Below, piece by piece: positions 44,061 to 58,064 of a DNA stretch of 64,000 bases (its first letter is position 1; the number at the start of each line of letters is the position of its first letter). The translations under genes were made by a program, and so were the position numbers. The notes beneath the pieces were generated by a model. It made no database searches. It was not told where the DNA came from and saw nothing but the letters and a program-made list of their open reading frames with translations. Location of the stretch: positions 1,349,001 through 1,413,000 of the forward strand of contig JAXDDX010000057.1 of assembly GCA_034670405.1 (NCBI GenBank). The letters are read 5' to 3'. The stretch is from Hoplostethus atlanticus. Lineage: Eukaryota; Chordata; Actinopteri; Trachichthyiformes; Trachichthyidae.

Positions 44061-44554
44061 GATTCAGTTGCTTAGCCATCCCACCATACCACAGAAACAA
44101 AGGGCTTGCCAAGTTTGAACATGGGTTTGTTCAACCCACAAAGCAGATGAAAGAGCTGAAGCCAAAGCCAGACCTTTGTGAGGCTCTGTATTTAATAAAT
44201 TGGCCTCTGTATGCAGACTCAAGGGTCGGTGTGGGGGGGGGTTGATGTGCTGCTGGGCTGTCTCTAACATTCAGACCTAGTAATCCTGGCCCAGGCCTAC
44301 TTGGGGAAGAACGTGGGAAACATTTATAGCAGGAAGTATTCAAGTTAATCTGGTTACTTTCTTTAAAAAATGATGTTTTTTATGTAGCCTGTGTTTTTTG
44401 TGCACTGTTTCTTCTAAATTATGAAAATGTTGCTATTTTATGGAAAACTCAACCTTTCCATGTTGAATTATGGGTATGGCGAGGTGAGGGTTTGAAATAT
44501 AGCATGTCATGTGTGAATAAAAGCATGGTACGTGTGTGAGTATGTTTGTGTGCA

Positions 44555-44570
44555 TGTGTGTGTGTGTGTG
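44555..44570. repeat. (TG)n microsatellite
   Basis: About eight TG units preceded by interrupted TG-rich sequence. Confidence 0.85.
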
Positions 44571-47500
44571 TTTTTCTTGGCAGATGTGTGCTGTATGTGG
44601 CAGCTGACAGACCTGTCAGAACCCCTTGACTTTGTCTTTTGTCACTTAGTGTGGGCTGGCAATTTACTACAAATGATATTGCATTGACTCTGTTGACAGC
44701 TTGCCTATGCTGTCTACTGGCAAAGCCGTCATAGCCGTTCGTCAACTTTCTGCCCCCTCAAATCCTCAAGCCCTCACTGTCTTCATACAGTAAACTGTCA
44801 ACCCTCAGGACAAGGGCATGATGGGACTCACCTGGTAGATAAGTCAAAAAGATCAATAGTTCAGAGCAGAGCAGCAGTGTGACAGCAAGAACCTCTGACG
44901 GGTTCTGCAGCCAGTTTACTCCCCCTTTTTTCTCTTACCAAAATAACATTGTCTGACAGCCCAGCTGTTGTGCTGATTTCATGCCCCAATGAAAGCCGTG
45001 TGTGAGGTGATGCAATCATGATGTTGTTATGGGTGATAGATACTCAAGAGAAGTAGGCTTGGGGTAAGAAAGCTTTTCACTAAGATGGACACTGTGAGGC
45101 CCCGTGACGAAAATATGACATGCACCCTGGGTGTCAGAGCAGTTTGTGTCTTTATCTGTGACAGGCGCTGGAGCTGAAGGTTGCAATATGTACCCATTAC
45201 AACCACCAGCACTTCTGCTGCTTACTGCTAGGCAGGAAGAGACATCGGGGGCATCCTCCTCATTGCTGTCGCCAAAATATCTTTACCGCGGTAAAGAGAG
45301 AGACAGTGTGCAGTAATGATCTTAACAGAGATCGACCTGTTTGCCCAGAGCCACTACTCCCAGAGACCGTAAAATAATAAGTGTTTATTTGCTGTTAAAT
45401 GATGCAAAAGGAGGCGCCTATTCCCACAGCACACCCTCATAACTTTGTCATTGAAATGATAGGATAGGATTCAGGCACCGTGTGCTATAAAATGCTATAT
45501 GTTGCTTATTAAAGCTGTGGTTCACTAGTGAAGTGTTTATGGTAGAATCAGGTTCCACTGGCATCGTAGTGGTTTTCTAAAAAAAAACATCATTGTACCC
45601 AATGCACACGGGAATATAAACCCTCCACTTTTTAGAGTTGGTTTCAACAAAGAAGCAGGGAAGGAAGAAAGAAAGACTAAAAGCAAACTCATCAAACGGG
45701 GAGATGAATTGGCGGATAGAGAGTGAATCGACAGGACTGGATTGTGTTTATAGCGTTTTAGGTTTTCATGTTTGCCTCTTCCTCTCTGTCAGTAGTAATT
45801 ACACAGGCACCTATGGGAGAGGCAGGGAGGGAGATGAAAGCACTGTGAAACCAGGACATGAACAAAGCCAGAACAGAAAGAGGGGCCAATGCTTGAACAC
45901 CATGCCATGACAGAGAGCCTTTGGGCTGTTTTATTCAGCTGCCAGGAGCTTTTTAGGATTCGTTTTTATCTGCTCTGCCTTCCCACCCACCCACACGCCC
46001 ACCCCTCTGGATGGTGCTCCAGATGATTTGTGTCCAGTTGGGCTTCACTCAAGCCAGCACAGCCTCTCAAAAGCAGGACCGCCTGGCTCTCTGCAATCAG
46101 CCCCCCCTCCCCTCTTTTCTCCGTGAGTGGGTCTGTTCGCTTTAATTGAAATGGTGACTTGAGGTTGCGCATTCCAAAGATAAATTTAATGAATTTCTTA
46201 TATCTTGTTTCAGCCTGTGTTTGATTCCCATGAACAGGGTAAATGTCATCAAAAAAAAGAAATAAAGGGAAGGTCCTTGAGAATGTCCGTGACTTCCAGG
46301 AGTGTTTACAACGTGGCGGCAGCCACATGGAAAGGGCCATTTTGAGATGACTACAGATTAAAGACACAATAGGATTAATACAGCACAAGGAGAACCTGAA
46401 TGGCCGTGGTTCTGCTTCAGTGCTCCCATGTATGCTGCCAGCACACAGATCTCCTCTCTGGGGCCCCGGGGCCTCCTCTCAGACCCGTCTGTGATTGGAG
46501 AGATGGGGATTGATTCCAACTCCCTCTTTACAGAGAGGGTGCCGTCCCAGACAACTGTATTGATCCTGATTGTTCCATAAGAAGGAGGACTGCCCCATTT
46601 TGTCTGGTACCTCCAGAAATCAATGCCAGTCCATGTTAGTGAAGGAAAAATATGCATTAATGTTGTAAATGCAGAGTACTGACCTTTTACCTTTTTTTAT
46701 TTTGTGCAATATGATTATCAGCAGTTAATAAATGATTACTGGGAGTAACTAGCAAGTAGATTTTGTAACACTCACTGGATTGCAGGTCTCCATTCCTGAT
46801 GTATTGTTATTCTATTCATGTGTTTTGGTTCAGACATTGGCATAATACTACTTTACAGACTGTGTCTATAATAATATATCATTTTTATTTGTGTGTTTTA
46901 AAGCTAGTGGTTGTGCCGCTGCTCCACTGAGACAGTAAGATCATTGCAAACATTTCTGTTGTATTTAAAGGCTGATATATATAATATGACAAGACAACCT
47001 TTTAATAGCCCCTGTGGGTATAAACAAAGTTGAATTAAATTCAATGCATGGCACATCTGGGCCTTCAGAAATCCTTTTAAGGATGGCTGAAAGTCCCGAT
47101 TGCTGGCACTCGGCTCCTGTGTTCTTCATCAGACCCAAATTAGTGGCATTACAGACAGAGAGCCATCTCATAAATGGATTTCTTGTTGTGTGCGAAGCGT
47201 CAGAGGGGAATCAGTGCACCATGTGGCCATCTGTCTTTGTAGTCGACACTGCACTTCCAGCCTCCTGAGCCACTTTCCCAGAAATCAACACCCTGCGGTC
47301 TGAATCACGTTCACCATCCTGTTATCTGCTTTTCTTTTTCCCATGAAGGTTTTTTTTAAGCACTATCAACTGCTTTTCCCCCCGCCACCGCACGCTGCGC
47401 TTTGTCAACATCATTCTGCAGAGAACATTACGGAGAACGCCGTCTCTAAGAGCTTTCCCCGTACAGTACATTATTTCCAGGGATCGGCGTATAGCAACAC

Positions 47501-48132
47501 GTGTGGGAACTGCATGTGCATCCTATGCTGCAATCAGTGGTGCCCAGTTGATTGTTGACATTCATTTTCTTTGTAATAATACAAGGGCCAGTGCATCGGT
47601 GCCTTCTTTTAAGCATGTCAGCTCAGGGTTCTCTCTGTGCGTTTATCTACAGCATGTAAAAAGAAACTGTGCGTGAAACAAATGGCAAGGCTCTCAGCAT
47701 TAAATCAGGTGTGGGTGATACATTTTAGGTGGCCCTGTTGTGAGTACACCGGCCCCAGACTCAGCACCGAGCGCTGAGGTCTGTTTCCCTGGTAACATAT
47801 CACAAATAGCATGGTATTTCATTTCAAATATCGTAGTATCACAGATAATTTAAGATGCAATGGCTGACTACATTTTACAACATACATTTTTTGTGTGTGA
47901 TGATGCAACAAATACAATAAAAGAGGAAACAATTTACCCACATGGCATTTTGGTTGGGGAGAATGGCAGAGAATCAGTGCTGGAATAGGGAATTACAATG
48001 AGCAGTAGTAGAGGATCCAGGATAATAACACCTTGGTGCAGACTGATTCATTCTTAGGTGGTGCAGAACCAGCTGTTGAGCATTGTGTGGCTGAATCTGT
48101 GGTAGCCTGGTGAGCCGAGATGCTGCCTATCT

Positions 48133-48133
<1 letters not shown>

Positions 48134-48187
<54 letters not shown>
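48134..48187. repeat. (CA)n microsatellite
   Basis: About 27 uninterrupted CA units; likely length-variable. Confidence 0.97.
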
Positions 48188-48192
<5 letters not shown>

Positions 48193-50937
48193 GAAGATGA
48201 GTTTATAGCCTGCTGGGCTTCCTTGAAAGATGCATCAGCGGTATGAGTGAGTGTGAATGGAGGAGGTTGTTAGAATTACGTGTTGTAAAATTCTGTGTTT
48301 TTATCCTCAAGCACTACTTCATCCTTCCCTTTTGCTCATGTAGATGAACCACCAAGATAACAATGTAGACTCATTTAGCAAACTAGCACCTATTTTATAT
48401 ACCACGTTCATTCTCATCATTGTCTGAATCTGGTCCCTGGAATTGGACATGCATGCACTAAGCCTAAAACACTGCAAACAACAATGTGAAAACAATCAAA
48501 CGGACAAGGACACGACACTTTCAGTCCTCGCCAACAACTAAACACGGGCTGGCAGGGTTCATTGCACAGCACTTACAACTGAGTTGGACTTCATCAAATG
48601 TTATAATTTCCAATAATGAATAAATATTAACATGAGGTTATGATGTTATCACTCCATCACTGACTGTCCTTTTCAGCACCTGGCCCCTGTTCTTTCCCAT
48701 CTGTCGGTTGCCTGGGAGGACAATCACTGGCCTCAGACACCAGGGGAGGCATCGGCCAACTTGGCCAACTCTATTTGGAGCCACAGGCCAAGTTGGCCTC
48801 TCTCTAGAGTGGCACTTGGGTATTTAGTGTACCCACTGTTCTGCTGCTAATTGTGTGGCAGCAAAGGCCATTCTGGCCAAATGAGTCCCTCCTGCGCTCC
48901 ATTGTATTTTACTGGGGACAGCACCAGTGGGACATGGCAGGGGCATGCAAAAACATATTTGGCCTACCTGGCTTTTTCCACTCTCTTTTATGCTGCTTTT
49001 ACTTTTTGGTGTCTTTAAGCCATATTGACGTATCGTACACTCATATGTAACACAGCATCTGGTAATTAGACAACTTGTTGAAATAAATGCTCTCTGCTAA
49101 TTATATTATATATGTGGTATATTCTGAATCATATTCAGTTTGCAAATAAAAACACCTGGAATAGCCCCTAGTTACCTGGAGCAGACATTTTCACCAAGCA
49201 CAGTATGTCCTGTAGGGGGCACTGTGGTATCAGGCTGCAGCACACCGTAAGAGCTGATGGAGGAGAGAAATAGCAGCACTGGCTGTCACCCTATCTATGT
49301 TTGTGTCCTCACTTTGTAAGACAATGGCACTATATTCTTATCCAATCTAACCCTTACCTGGGGAGAGAGACGGAATGCGTGGCACTTTCCCTCCTGCAGC
49401 AAATTAAATCAGAATCCCCTTATTGAAAAACAGATAACACTCCCACAATTCAATACGGCCATTGTACGACCAAAACAAGAAATATGGTACACGTTGGCTG
49501 CAGGATATATATCATTTGAGAGAGGAATAATTGAATGCTTCTCAATGAGAACAGTCCATCAATCGATACCAGCGCCCGATCCTGAATGATAGCCAGTCTG
49601 CTAATAGAACTGACTGCCTCATTTGAATTGTGACTGAGTTACTCGAGGAATGTCGACCTCAGCAGGAACAATGGGACTGATACTGGTGCAAGGAACATGC
49701 CACTTTTACATGCACATGGAATTAGCCATAAATATATGTCTTTTAGTAGTAGAGCTCCAAACAATAAGGCATGCTATGCTAAAAACTTTGATTGGCCTGC
49801 CCCTCACATCCCACCTCCACCCCTTTCAACTCCCAGTTAAACCCACTTACTGCACAGGTATCTGAATATGGATGCCATCTTTCATGGGGGTTATTGGCCC
49901 CCTTCTCCCTCTTTGTCCTTCATTACAAATGATCTCTCAGCGCTAATGAGTACACGTCTAAAAATACCTCCTTGTCCAGAGAGCTGGATGTGTCATGGTG
50001 CGTATTGGGCTTTAACAGATGTTAATGGGTACGGAGCATCAGAGTGGTGTAATGAATGGAGGCACGGCTGCAGACTTCATTTAGAGAGAGTATTTTAATA
50101 TTCAACGTGCATCTGCATCCACCCACTGAATTCCTCAGCCCTGGATTCAGCTTAGATCCCCTCTGCCACCCTTTTAACATACCGGTGGTGTTCCCTGTTG
50201 CCATAGTAACACCACATGACCTTTTCCTGGGAGGTCGAGCTCATGTCAGAATGTTGTTCGAAAGATTTCATTCCCCCGTGAAGGCCCAAGCTCTCCGCTC
50301 ACTGGTGGTCTTTGTAGTTGGAAATGTTCTCCCGATTGACGGATGAGGGAAATGTTCCAACTGGACTCGGTTTCTGGGTGAAAGAAAAGCTAAGGTGATG
50401 GATGGAGCCGTCACCACCCACCTCTAATTAACTGACATGGTCCCCTCATTCTCTATGAGTCAATTCATAGAGAAATATGCCGGCACAGTCATATTTGTGT
50501 ATATTTTTCCTCGTAAAAACAAAACAAAACTTGGAGTTGATCTTAAGGTGGATTGGCAGTCATTACTGGAGAGGTGATAGCCCACTTCTATGGCACACAT
50601 TCAAAAGACAAATAATGAGAAAACAACCCACCAAGTGCTGCGGTTTTATTCAATTGTGAGGAAATTGTATATAACCAATGTCTAGAAGCTCTGTTCACAG
50701 ACTTCAAAGGCTCATTTTTTTTATTCATTTGAAGAGATGGCACATAACCTGGCGAGGAAGATGCGTCTGATTCTCCCGATCCTCTGTACTGTATTCTCTT
50801 TCAGCCTATGGAAATGAACAAACAGATATATTTTTTGTACAAACACCAGAGTTATTGTCCAGGCTTGAATGAAAGGAGATCAATCCTTTCATGATGAAAG
50901 TGGTAAAGCACTAAAGGCCTACTGTCCATCCTGGCCG

Positions 50938-50940
<3 letters not shown>

Positions 50941-50968
<28 letters not shown>
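50941..50968. repeat. (AG)n microsatellite
   Basis: Nearly pure AG run with a single AA interruption. Confidence 0.9.
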
Positions 50969-53900
50969 CGCAAACATCAACCAAGCACCTGCTGTGGTCA
51001 CCTTTAGTCATGCCTCTGAATCAGGCTTTGAACTGAAGCTGATGAGTCCCTAGATTGTCCACAGGCAGAGAGCCATAATGCCACTTCAGAAACCTGGACC
51101 TTACACAATGATGCACGATGGCCGTGTCGCCATGTGTGATGTCTCATCAGCCTCATGAGTTCGTTATGACCAGATCAGAAGTGCCGACCCAGCAAAATGT
51201 TTGCAGCATGGAGAGTCAGCTGAAAGCAGGACCCCACACCCTTTCCTCCTTCCGTGAGAAACCGTGGAGGGACATGGAGAGCCTCCCCCGATTCCTGCCC
51301 AGGGGTTTGGGGCTAATGCAGGCAAGATGTTGGATGCTCACCAGCCTCCTTTTCTCATTTGTGGCGCAGTTCTAGATGAAAAGGTGGCGAGCGGCAGGAG
51401 CGGGGATTCATTAGTTATTACAATCTAAGCTTCCTCCAAGGCCAGGGTCAAAGATGGCTCCTATTTGCACCTTATTTCATGGCCAGGGAGATAATCGACA
51501 CACACAAAGTCCATCTGGTTCACATGGAGGTCTTGTTTAATAAGGTTGTCCTTTGTTGCACAGCACGCAATGCAGCATAGCTCCTCCAGCCCCCTCATCC
51601 CACTCAACGGTATCACTCGCTGCTCGGCCAGCATTAGAGACAAATAAGGACTGTGAGAATGGAGACAAATATTTGGTTCGGTTTTGGGAAATTCAAGCGC
51701 TTTTCAATGCATTCTTCAGACGCTTAGCAGTTTCAGGTTTTCAGACTTTGCAACCTGTGACCATCTCGTGAGTTTCCTGGCCCCGGCCATTAGTGAGTCT
51801 GTTGTCTTTGTACAGTCTTGCTGAGCGTGATAATGTCAGTGTAACCTCCCCTGCTGTCCTCTTGGGCTGCTTTGTGTCCTCCACAGGCGGTAATCAGATA
51901 CGGTGGACTGATTGTGGAACAAACGACCCGGGGCAGTCCAGCCGCACAGGAGTACAGTTTCACCCTTAAATGATGATGTCACCGCTCCCGTGTGACGAGG
52001 CTCGGTTTCACTGTCAGATCAATTATTCACAGCGTTTAATTGGATCAGCTGAATCCAGATCGCTCCAGGGATACATTTCCAGTAACAGCAGCTGCAAATA
52101 AACCCTGAGCTAGCACACAAGACGCAAGGCTCCAGGTCAATATCCACAGACAATGGCGCACCTCAAAAACCTTTCCTCCATTTAAAAACAAAAAAAAAAA
52201 CACCCAGATTTACGTGCTAGCTTATTTCAATGGTTGCAAATGATAGATAAATAAAAGGTTAGATGAATCTGGGCAGCTCTGCGCTTATGCAGTAACATAA
52301 GAGGCGAGGGTGGAGGTTGCGGTCCCAGACGTTGGGTGAAGGCCAATCTGTGATGATGCTGCATTCATTAATCAAACAGTCGTGTACAGTGGCGTACGCA
52401 GCCTCTTAGTCATCAGATATTCCCCCTGGTCTCTGCTCCCCTCCCGCCTCCAACTCATTACAGGCCTCCCAATCAAAGGTGGCCTTTGTGTGGGGGGTCA
52501 GAGCCAACCAGGACAGTCTAGCTCCCCCCCATAGCCTTACTGGGTTTCAGGATACAGACCAGTGACGGGGCAGACAGAGAGCCTTCCATTCACAAGGCAT
52601 GATCACAACACAAGGCCTATATCTCTGTGGAAAAGGAGAAAGAGTGGCCCATTCATTTTTGGGCTTTGGGTTTTTAGGATGGGAGTCACACATTTGCAGG
52701 ATCCAACACAGTTGCAAGGTTTAATCACCTCACACGTTATTTATACTACACTGCGTGAATTCGCTTTAAACCTGCAACACCATCAACGCTCAACGATAAC
52801 AATAAGTACTCTGGTATGGAAGTAAATAAAAAAAAACAGCTGCTGAGTAATCCAATGTGTAACGGGCCAGTGAATCTGGTTAAAGGATGTCAGTGATGGA
52901 AAGCGCGTAACACATTGCTAAATGAAAGGATTTATAAGGCCCCGGTTTCCCATGATCATGAAATTACCCTCAAAGTCATGAATAACTCTCATTCATTCGC
53001 TCCATGTATGCAGGCTTATACCTAAAGAGGCAGAATTCACAAAGTACCGAGTGTCTCTTGGCAGGTTTTCAGACATGGTCTCGGGTAAAAAAAAAAAGGC
53101 AGCAAAATGACCCCAGCCCCGAGCCCATTCATGTCATAGCCTTTGACTGGAGAACACTACCTTCTTTGACTGTCATAGACACGCCATCAGTTCCCACCTC
53201 ACTGCTCAAGCCTCAGGGGTCCATACAAATGATTTCACCTGATGCCTCCTGGTATCATTAATGGACTCATTGTAAGGCTGACCTTCAAAACACTGGGAGG
53301 AAATTTTAGAGGCAAAGGCTTGCACGTAAAGCTTCTTTTCATGCGTCAAAGCGACAGTCACATCAGGCGTTATGTGGCCGGTTCATCTTAGGTTAACTGT
53401 GAATCGCGTGGCTCCTTTAAATGTCGGTGTTGCATTATACGACGGCAATACAGAAGTACAAGCAATGTTCAAGAAGGGAAGGCGAACGTAATGAAAAATC
53501 AATGGGATTTCTGCATGGATCAGAGCAAGCACAAAGTGTGCTGATCAATGTTTCCCAGAGTCTAATTCTATTAATCATATGTGCTGAGAGGGTAAGGGCT
53601 TCCTAAGTACGCACACCCAGCAGCTCCACAGGGCACAGTGACCTTGTGACTGGTGACCTTTCTACGTGTCTGTTCAACCTGAGGGGAATATGCCAGACAG
53701 CTGTGGAGACTTGGCTAATCGGCTTTGTTCACCACTCAACTGCACCTCTAATAAGCCTATTGATCTGGAGACACATTGATCCGTTGTGGAGTCAGGAGGC
53801 GGGGCTGGGTTAGCAGGTTGAGCGCGGTGGAGGTAACTGGTGTGGGGTGCGGGGTGTAGACCTTTGCTGTTAATAAGCAGCCGTTTCCCTTGACTCGTTT

Positions 53901-56900
53901 TAGGTGGGTTATTTTGGGGGAGCTAAGTTGAGTCGTCTATGAGGTTAGCACAGACCTCAGCGATCACAGAGCAAGAAAACATGGACTCCATAGGCCTATG
54001 AAATGCATTGTACCTGTCTATCTGCAGGCCTGTGTGGACACGGCCAGTGATTAACAGCTCATAGTGCAGGGCTTTCACGTTAATGAAGACGCCGAAGACG
54101 AAGATAGTGGGAGTGGGATGGTTTACATATTCAATATATGTATATGATAAACGGGGCATTGTGTCAGGTCAGCAGAGGCATCCCTGTGGAATTTATTGGC
54201 TGGCTGTGCAATAATAAAGAGGCGTGCGAAATGTTTGTCAGGGGGTGCCGCGCATTCACGGTATGAAGTATGAGATTCAATTTTGCGCTTGACTCGTCGT
54301 ATGCACCATAAGGTTTAGTAATTCATATGGGACAGCAGCTATAGAACGTGGCCCACAGTGTATGTGATGCCGGTGTCGGGGAAAGTCCTCACGTTTTTTT
54401 TAAGTCCTTAACCTAGTTTCACTCACAAAGTCTACGTCAATGAACAATGAATGCCCTGATTTGTCGATATCCTTGTCAAGTCAAATTCAAAAACAGGGCC
54501 AGATTGTAGTGGTAATGGTGCGCTGAGAGCTGAACTCACGACCAAATGTGCACCCACTTCTATTTTTTGAATACTTACATAAACATTCTCCGTTTTTGCC
54601 CTCAGCTCTGACGAGTCTATTTCAAAACCACCGTGCCAAAAAAAGGGCTCTGTGACTAGGCTGCTGTCACCACCGCTTCACAAATCCTGGGAGAATCCTT
54701 AACAACAGAATGATTAAGACAAGTCTGCTTGGTCGGGGGAAACAAATTTCCTCTGTAAATCACTTCATCGGAGCCGCACCTTGGCCTGACCGGCATTCAA
54801 GGGAGGAGATGATCGCCGTCTTACATAACTCAGGCATCATCACAGCCCTAATGGTAAATGCACTTCCCAGACGCCCCCCCCCCCCAAAAAAAAAATGACT
54901 CAACTCTTTCGTAACAAACATGACCTGACAAGAGAAAAGGGCTGGGACGGAGAGCCGGCGGAGTCGGAGCTGACAGTGGGTTAAATACATTAGAGTTGCG
55001 GAACTGAATCAGGGCAAAAAGGGAGCTCGAATGGAACAGACAAGCCTCGGTTCCTCCGGGCGAGATTATAAAACTAGCCCTTTACAGTGAAATGATTCTC
55101 CGTTCTGATGTTTTCATGAAACACTTTCTATTTCTGGACTATCCTCCCCTCACCCCCCGCCATACATCAGAACATACTCAACACATTGGACGTGACTCCA
55201 AGGGTTATTGTGGATGGCAGATGGAGTCGTCATCCTATCATGCATGTACAGTTCATAAGAGTGTGCGCCCCTGATACACACTCACACGCGCACCTACATG
55301 CATGCATGCACACATACATACACACACACACACTGGCACAGTATACTGTCCTTTTCCTGTTGCTCACATGAAATACAGTAATCGGGGGTTGAGCAACAAT
55401 GGCATTGCGTAATTCGTCATTGTTCGCTTCAGGATTGATGTGGAAATGCCGTTCTTAACCGCGCTGAACAAAAAGTCACACAACAGCTAGCAGTATAATT
55501 CCCGCTCCCCGCTCGCAAAGCACAACAAATCCCACCCCCTCATGCATGCTGATGTCCCACACACACATACTTGGCCCCGTGGCAACAAATATTTCATGTT
55601 CTCCTTCCCTGACAGAGTGAGATCACCGGTCTGTGTGCGTGTGTAGCAAATCTCCTCGGCTCCCCCCCTTAGCCACGTCTGACAGCGAACTGCTTGCATG
55701 TGTAATTATTTTTCTGGGGGTGTCGATGAACAAAGGTTACCGTTAATGTGTGCGTACGTGTGCATACTGTGTGCGTGCCAACATGTTATGGTTATGCAAG
55801 CCTAAGAATGCTTTCTATTTCTGTGTAAGTCGTTTGACCAAATCTCCGAGTGCTCCCTGGCAGCCTGCCTCTCAAGGGGGGGTCAGAGGTCACGGCGCAT
55901 ATTGTCCCAATATGGAAACCAGTCTCCCAGCTCTGGAGCACAATAACTGGCCTCACTGAGCTTTTTGTCACGGCTGCCAAAGACTCACGTCAAGGCTTAT
56001 CCATGGGAACAACACTGAGGTCTGCAAGCCTTTGAAACCAATTAACAAGGATCTTTCTTTGGCTCCCAACCTCACACACACATACACACACATACACTAC
56101 CGACGTGCCTGTACCCATGAATCCTCCCAATATAAGCATGCCTTCCCTTCCATCCAACACCCTCACAGCACAAGCATGCAGCTTCTATACCCCCGTCCCG
56201 ACAGACATGTTTTCTCTCTCTCTCTGCAGTAAAAAATACTTAAAAATAACTCTCCGACTCTTTCTCGCTCTCCTCTTGTCTGTAATCTTTAAAATAGCAT
56301 CTGAACCATCTGGCTCAGCTCCAGCTATTATAAGAGGATGGAGAGAAAGAGATGGAGTAGCTGGGGAGAAGGGTCGGGGGGTGGGGGGGGGATAAAAGGA
56401 TGGAGATGGCGGGAGAGAGCAGAGGAGGAGGGGTATCTGCTGTAAAATGCTGTTATGCAACCCCTTTTCTGTGGCTGGCGTATTGCATCTGTTGAGAATG
56501 GAGAAGAAAAACAGCTTTGCAATTAGCGCTCAATATCCTGAGGGTCCTGGTCTCCCCCAATCACAGCGCTCTGTCCTGCTCTCCCCAGCGTACGTGTTAC
56601 TAAGCAGATGATGTGACTCAGGAACACATTGCTATTCTTATAGTGTCAGCTTGGAGTCGACACGCTGATACTGGTACTCCGTCTCCCCGCCTGGCGTGGT
56701 GATGTTTAGCGGAGCGGGCTATTCTAGCAAATGAATCCAAGCTGGCTCATTGTTTTCTCTGCAGCGCTGCCATCTCTGCCTTAGCTGCTCATATGAGTGT
56801 TGTTCAGAACCTGTGAGGGCTTCGTAGTTGAATTAGTTAACAGTAGTGGTGATTTTCTTTTTGGGTATGTGCAAAGTTTACAGCAACTTAGGGTGTGGTC

Positions 56901-58030
56901 ACCGCATTCTGGTACTTCCTCTGTGGTGAGTGGGGTGTTTATGGGTCTGGCCCTGTTTCCTGACTCTCAGATAAGGACCACCCACCAAGGCCTCATCACT
57001 CCAAATCCGTCAGCAGCTTAATGATCCCAGGGGAGGCGCCAGTGGCTCTTATAGCTAAGCGATGATGTAATGACTCAGCATTTATCAAAGCCTTCAGTAA
57101 TGTGATGGATAATCAAATAAATCAAAAGTAGTACTGCATGACGATAGTAGATGGAAATGTCACTGTTCCCTTTCTGAGAACATCTCTGTGTACCGCGGTG
57201 TCTGACGCTAACGCTAACAAACGCAACGTGTAAGTGCACGTCTCCTCAGGGCATGTTGTTAAGAGCGGCGGAAATATTTGAGTCTCAAAGAACCCAGCTC
57301 AAGCTAGACCTTTTATCTTCATTGTTCCACTAATTGTAATTGAGTTCTTTTCAGAGGTTAATCCTAGCTGAAACTAGGCGGCTGTGTAATCTGAGCCTGA
57401 AAAGATTGGATGTTGAGGTTGTTCAATTAGGTCAGGCGGCACTAAAATGATGCCTTGCAGGAGCACAAGAGAAAGGCAATGCCCTATCTCCTAGTTGTAC
57501 GGAAAGAAAAAAGGACGTGGGGGCTGTATTTCATTGTTCCACATGGCCACGGCTAATGGTCTCCGTTCCTAGTGTGAATGGAAGGTATTTGTGCGAGAGC
57601 GTGATGCATTATTTAAGAGTAAACACGAGGAAGACAGAGGGGCCCAGCGGTGGTGGGGTAGTATTGATTGTGACAGGTCAGAGGAGACATGCACACCTCT
57701 CTAAAGTGTCTGGGGCTTCTCACAATGCCCCCACAAATCAACTTTTATTGCTCTGGCTTTGGAGTCTCCACAGTCAGCAGCCTATCAGGCAAAGCAGCTT
57801 AGCAGAGATAGCCTGCGGCAGTCCCAGAGTGGGCCTTAACGCTATCAATCGATCATTCATCACCAGTCCCTAAGAAACAAAAACAAGCAGCCAAAAGACA
57901 GCCAGGGGAGGGAGGCAGGGAGGCAGCTGAACTGGACTGTGTCACACAGCTCTTGGCTGGGTGGAAAAACCCTGTCAGGATTTATTTGGGAACAGTCCAT
58001 GGCCTGTTCTGTGCAGCAGAAATTGAAACA

Positions 58031-58064
58031 TTGGAGGAGGAGGAGGAGGAGAGAGGAGGAGAGG
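58031..58064. repeat. (GGA)n simple repeat
   Basis: GGA-rich purine run that underlies the serine-rich end of the long minus-strand frame here. Confidence 0.85.

Noticed and set aside
45966-46388. 140-residue minus-strand frame
   Set aside because: No similarity to any family I know, no splice context, and an open frame of this length is expected by chance in this much DNA.
47993-48184. Cys-Val repeat protein
   Set aside because: Translation of the (CA)n microsatellite.
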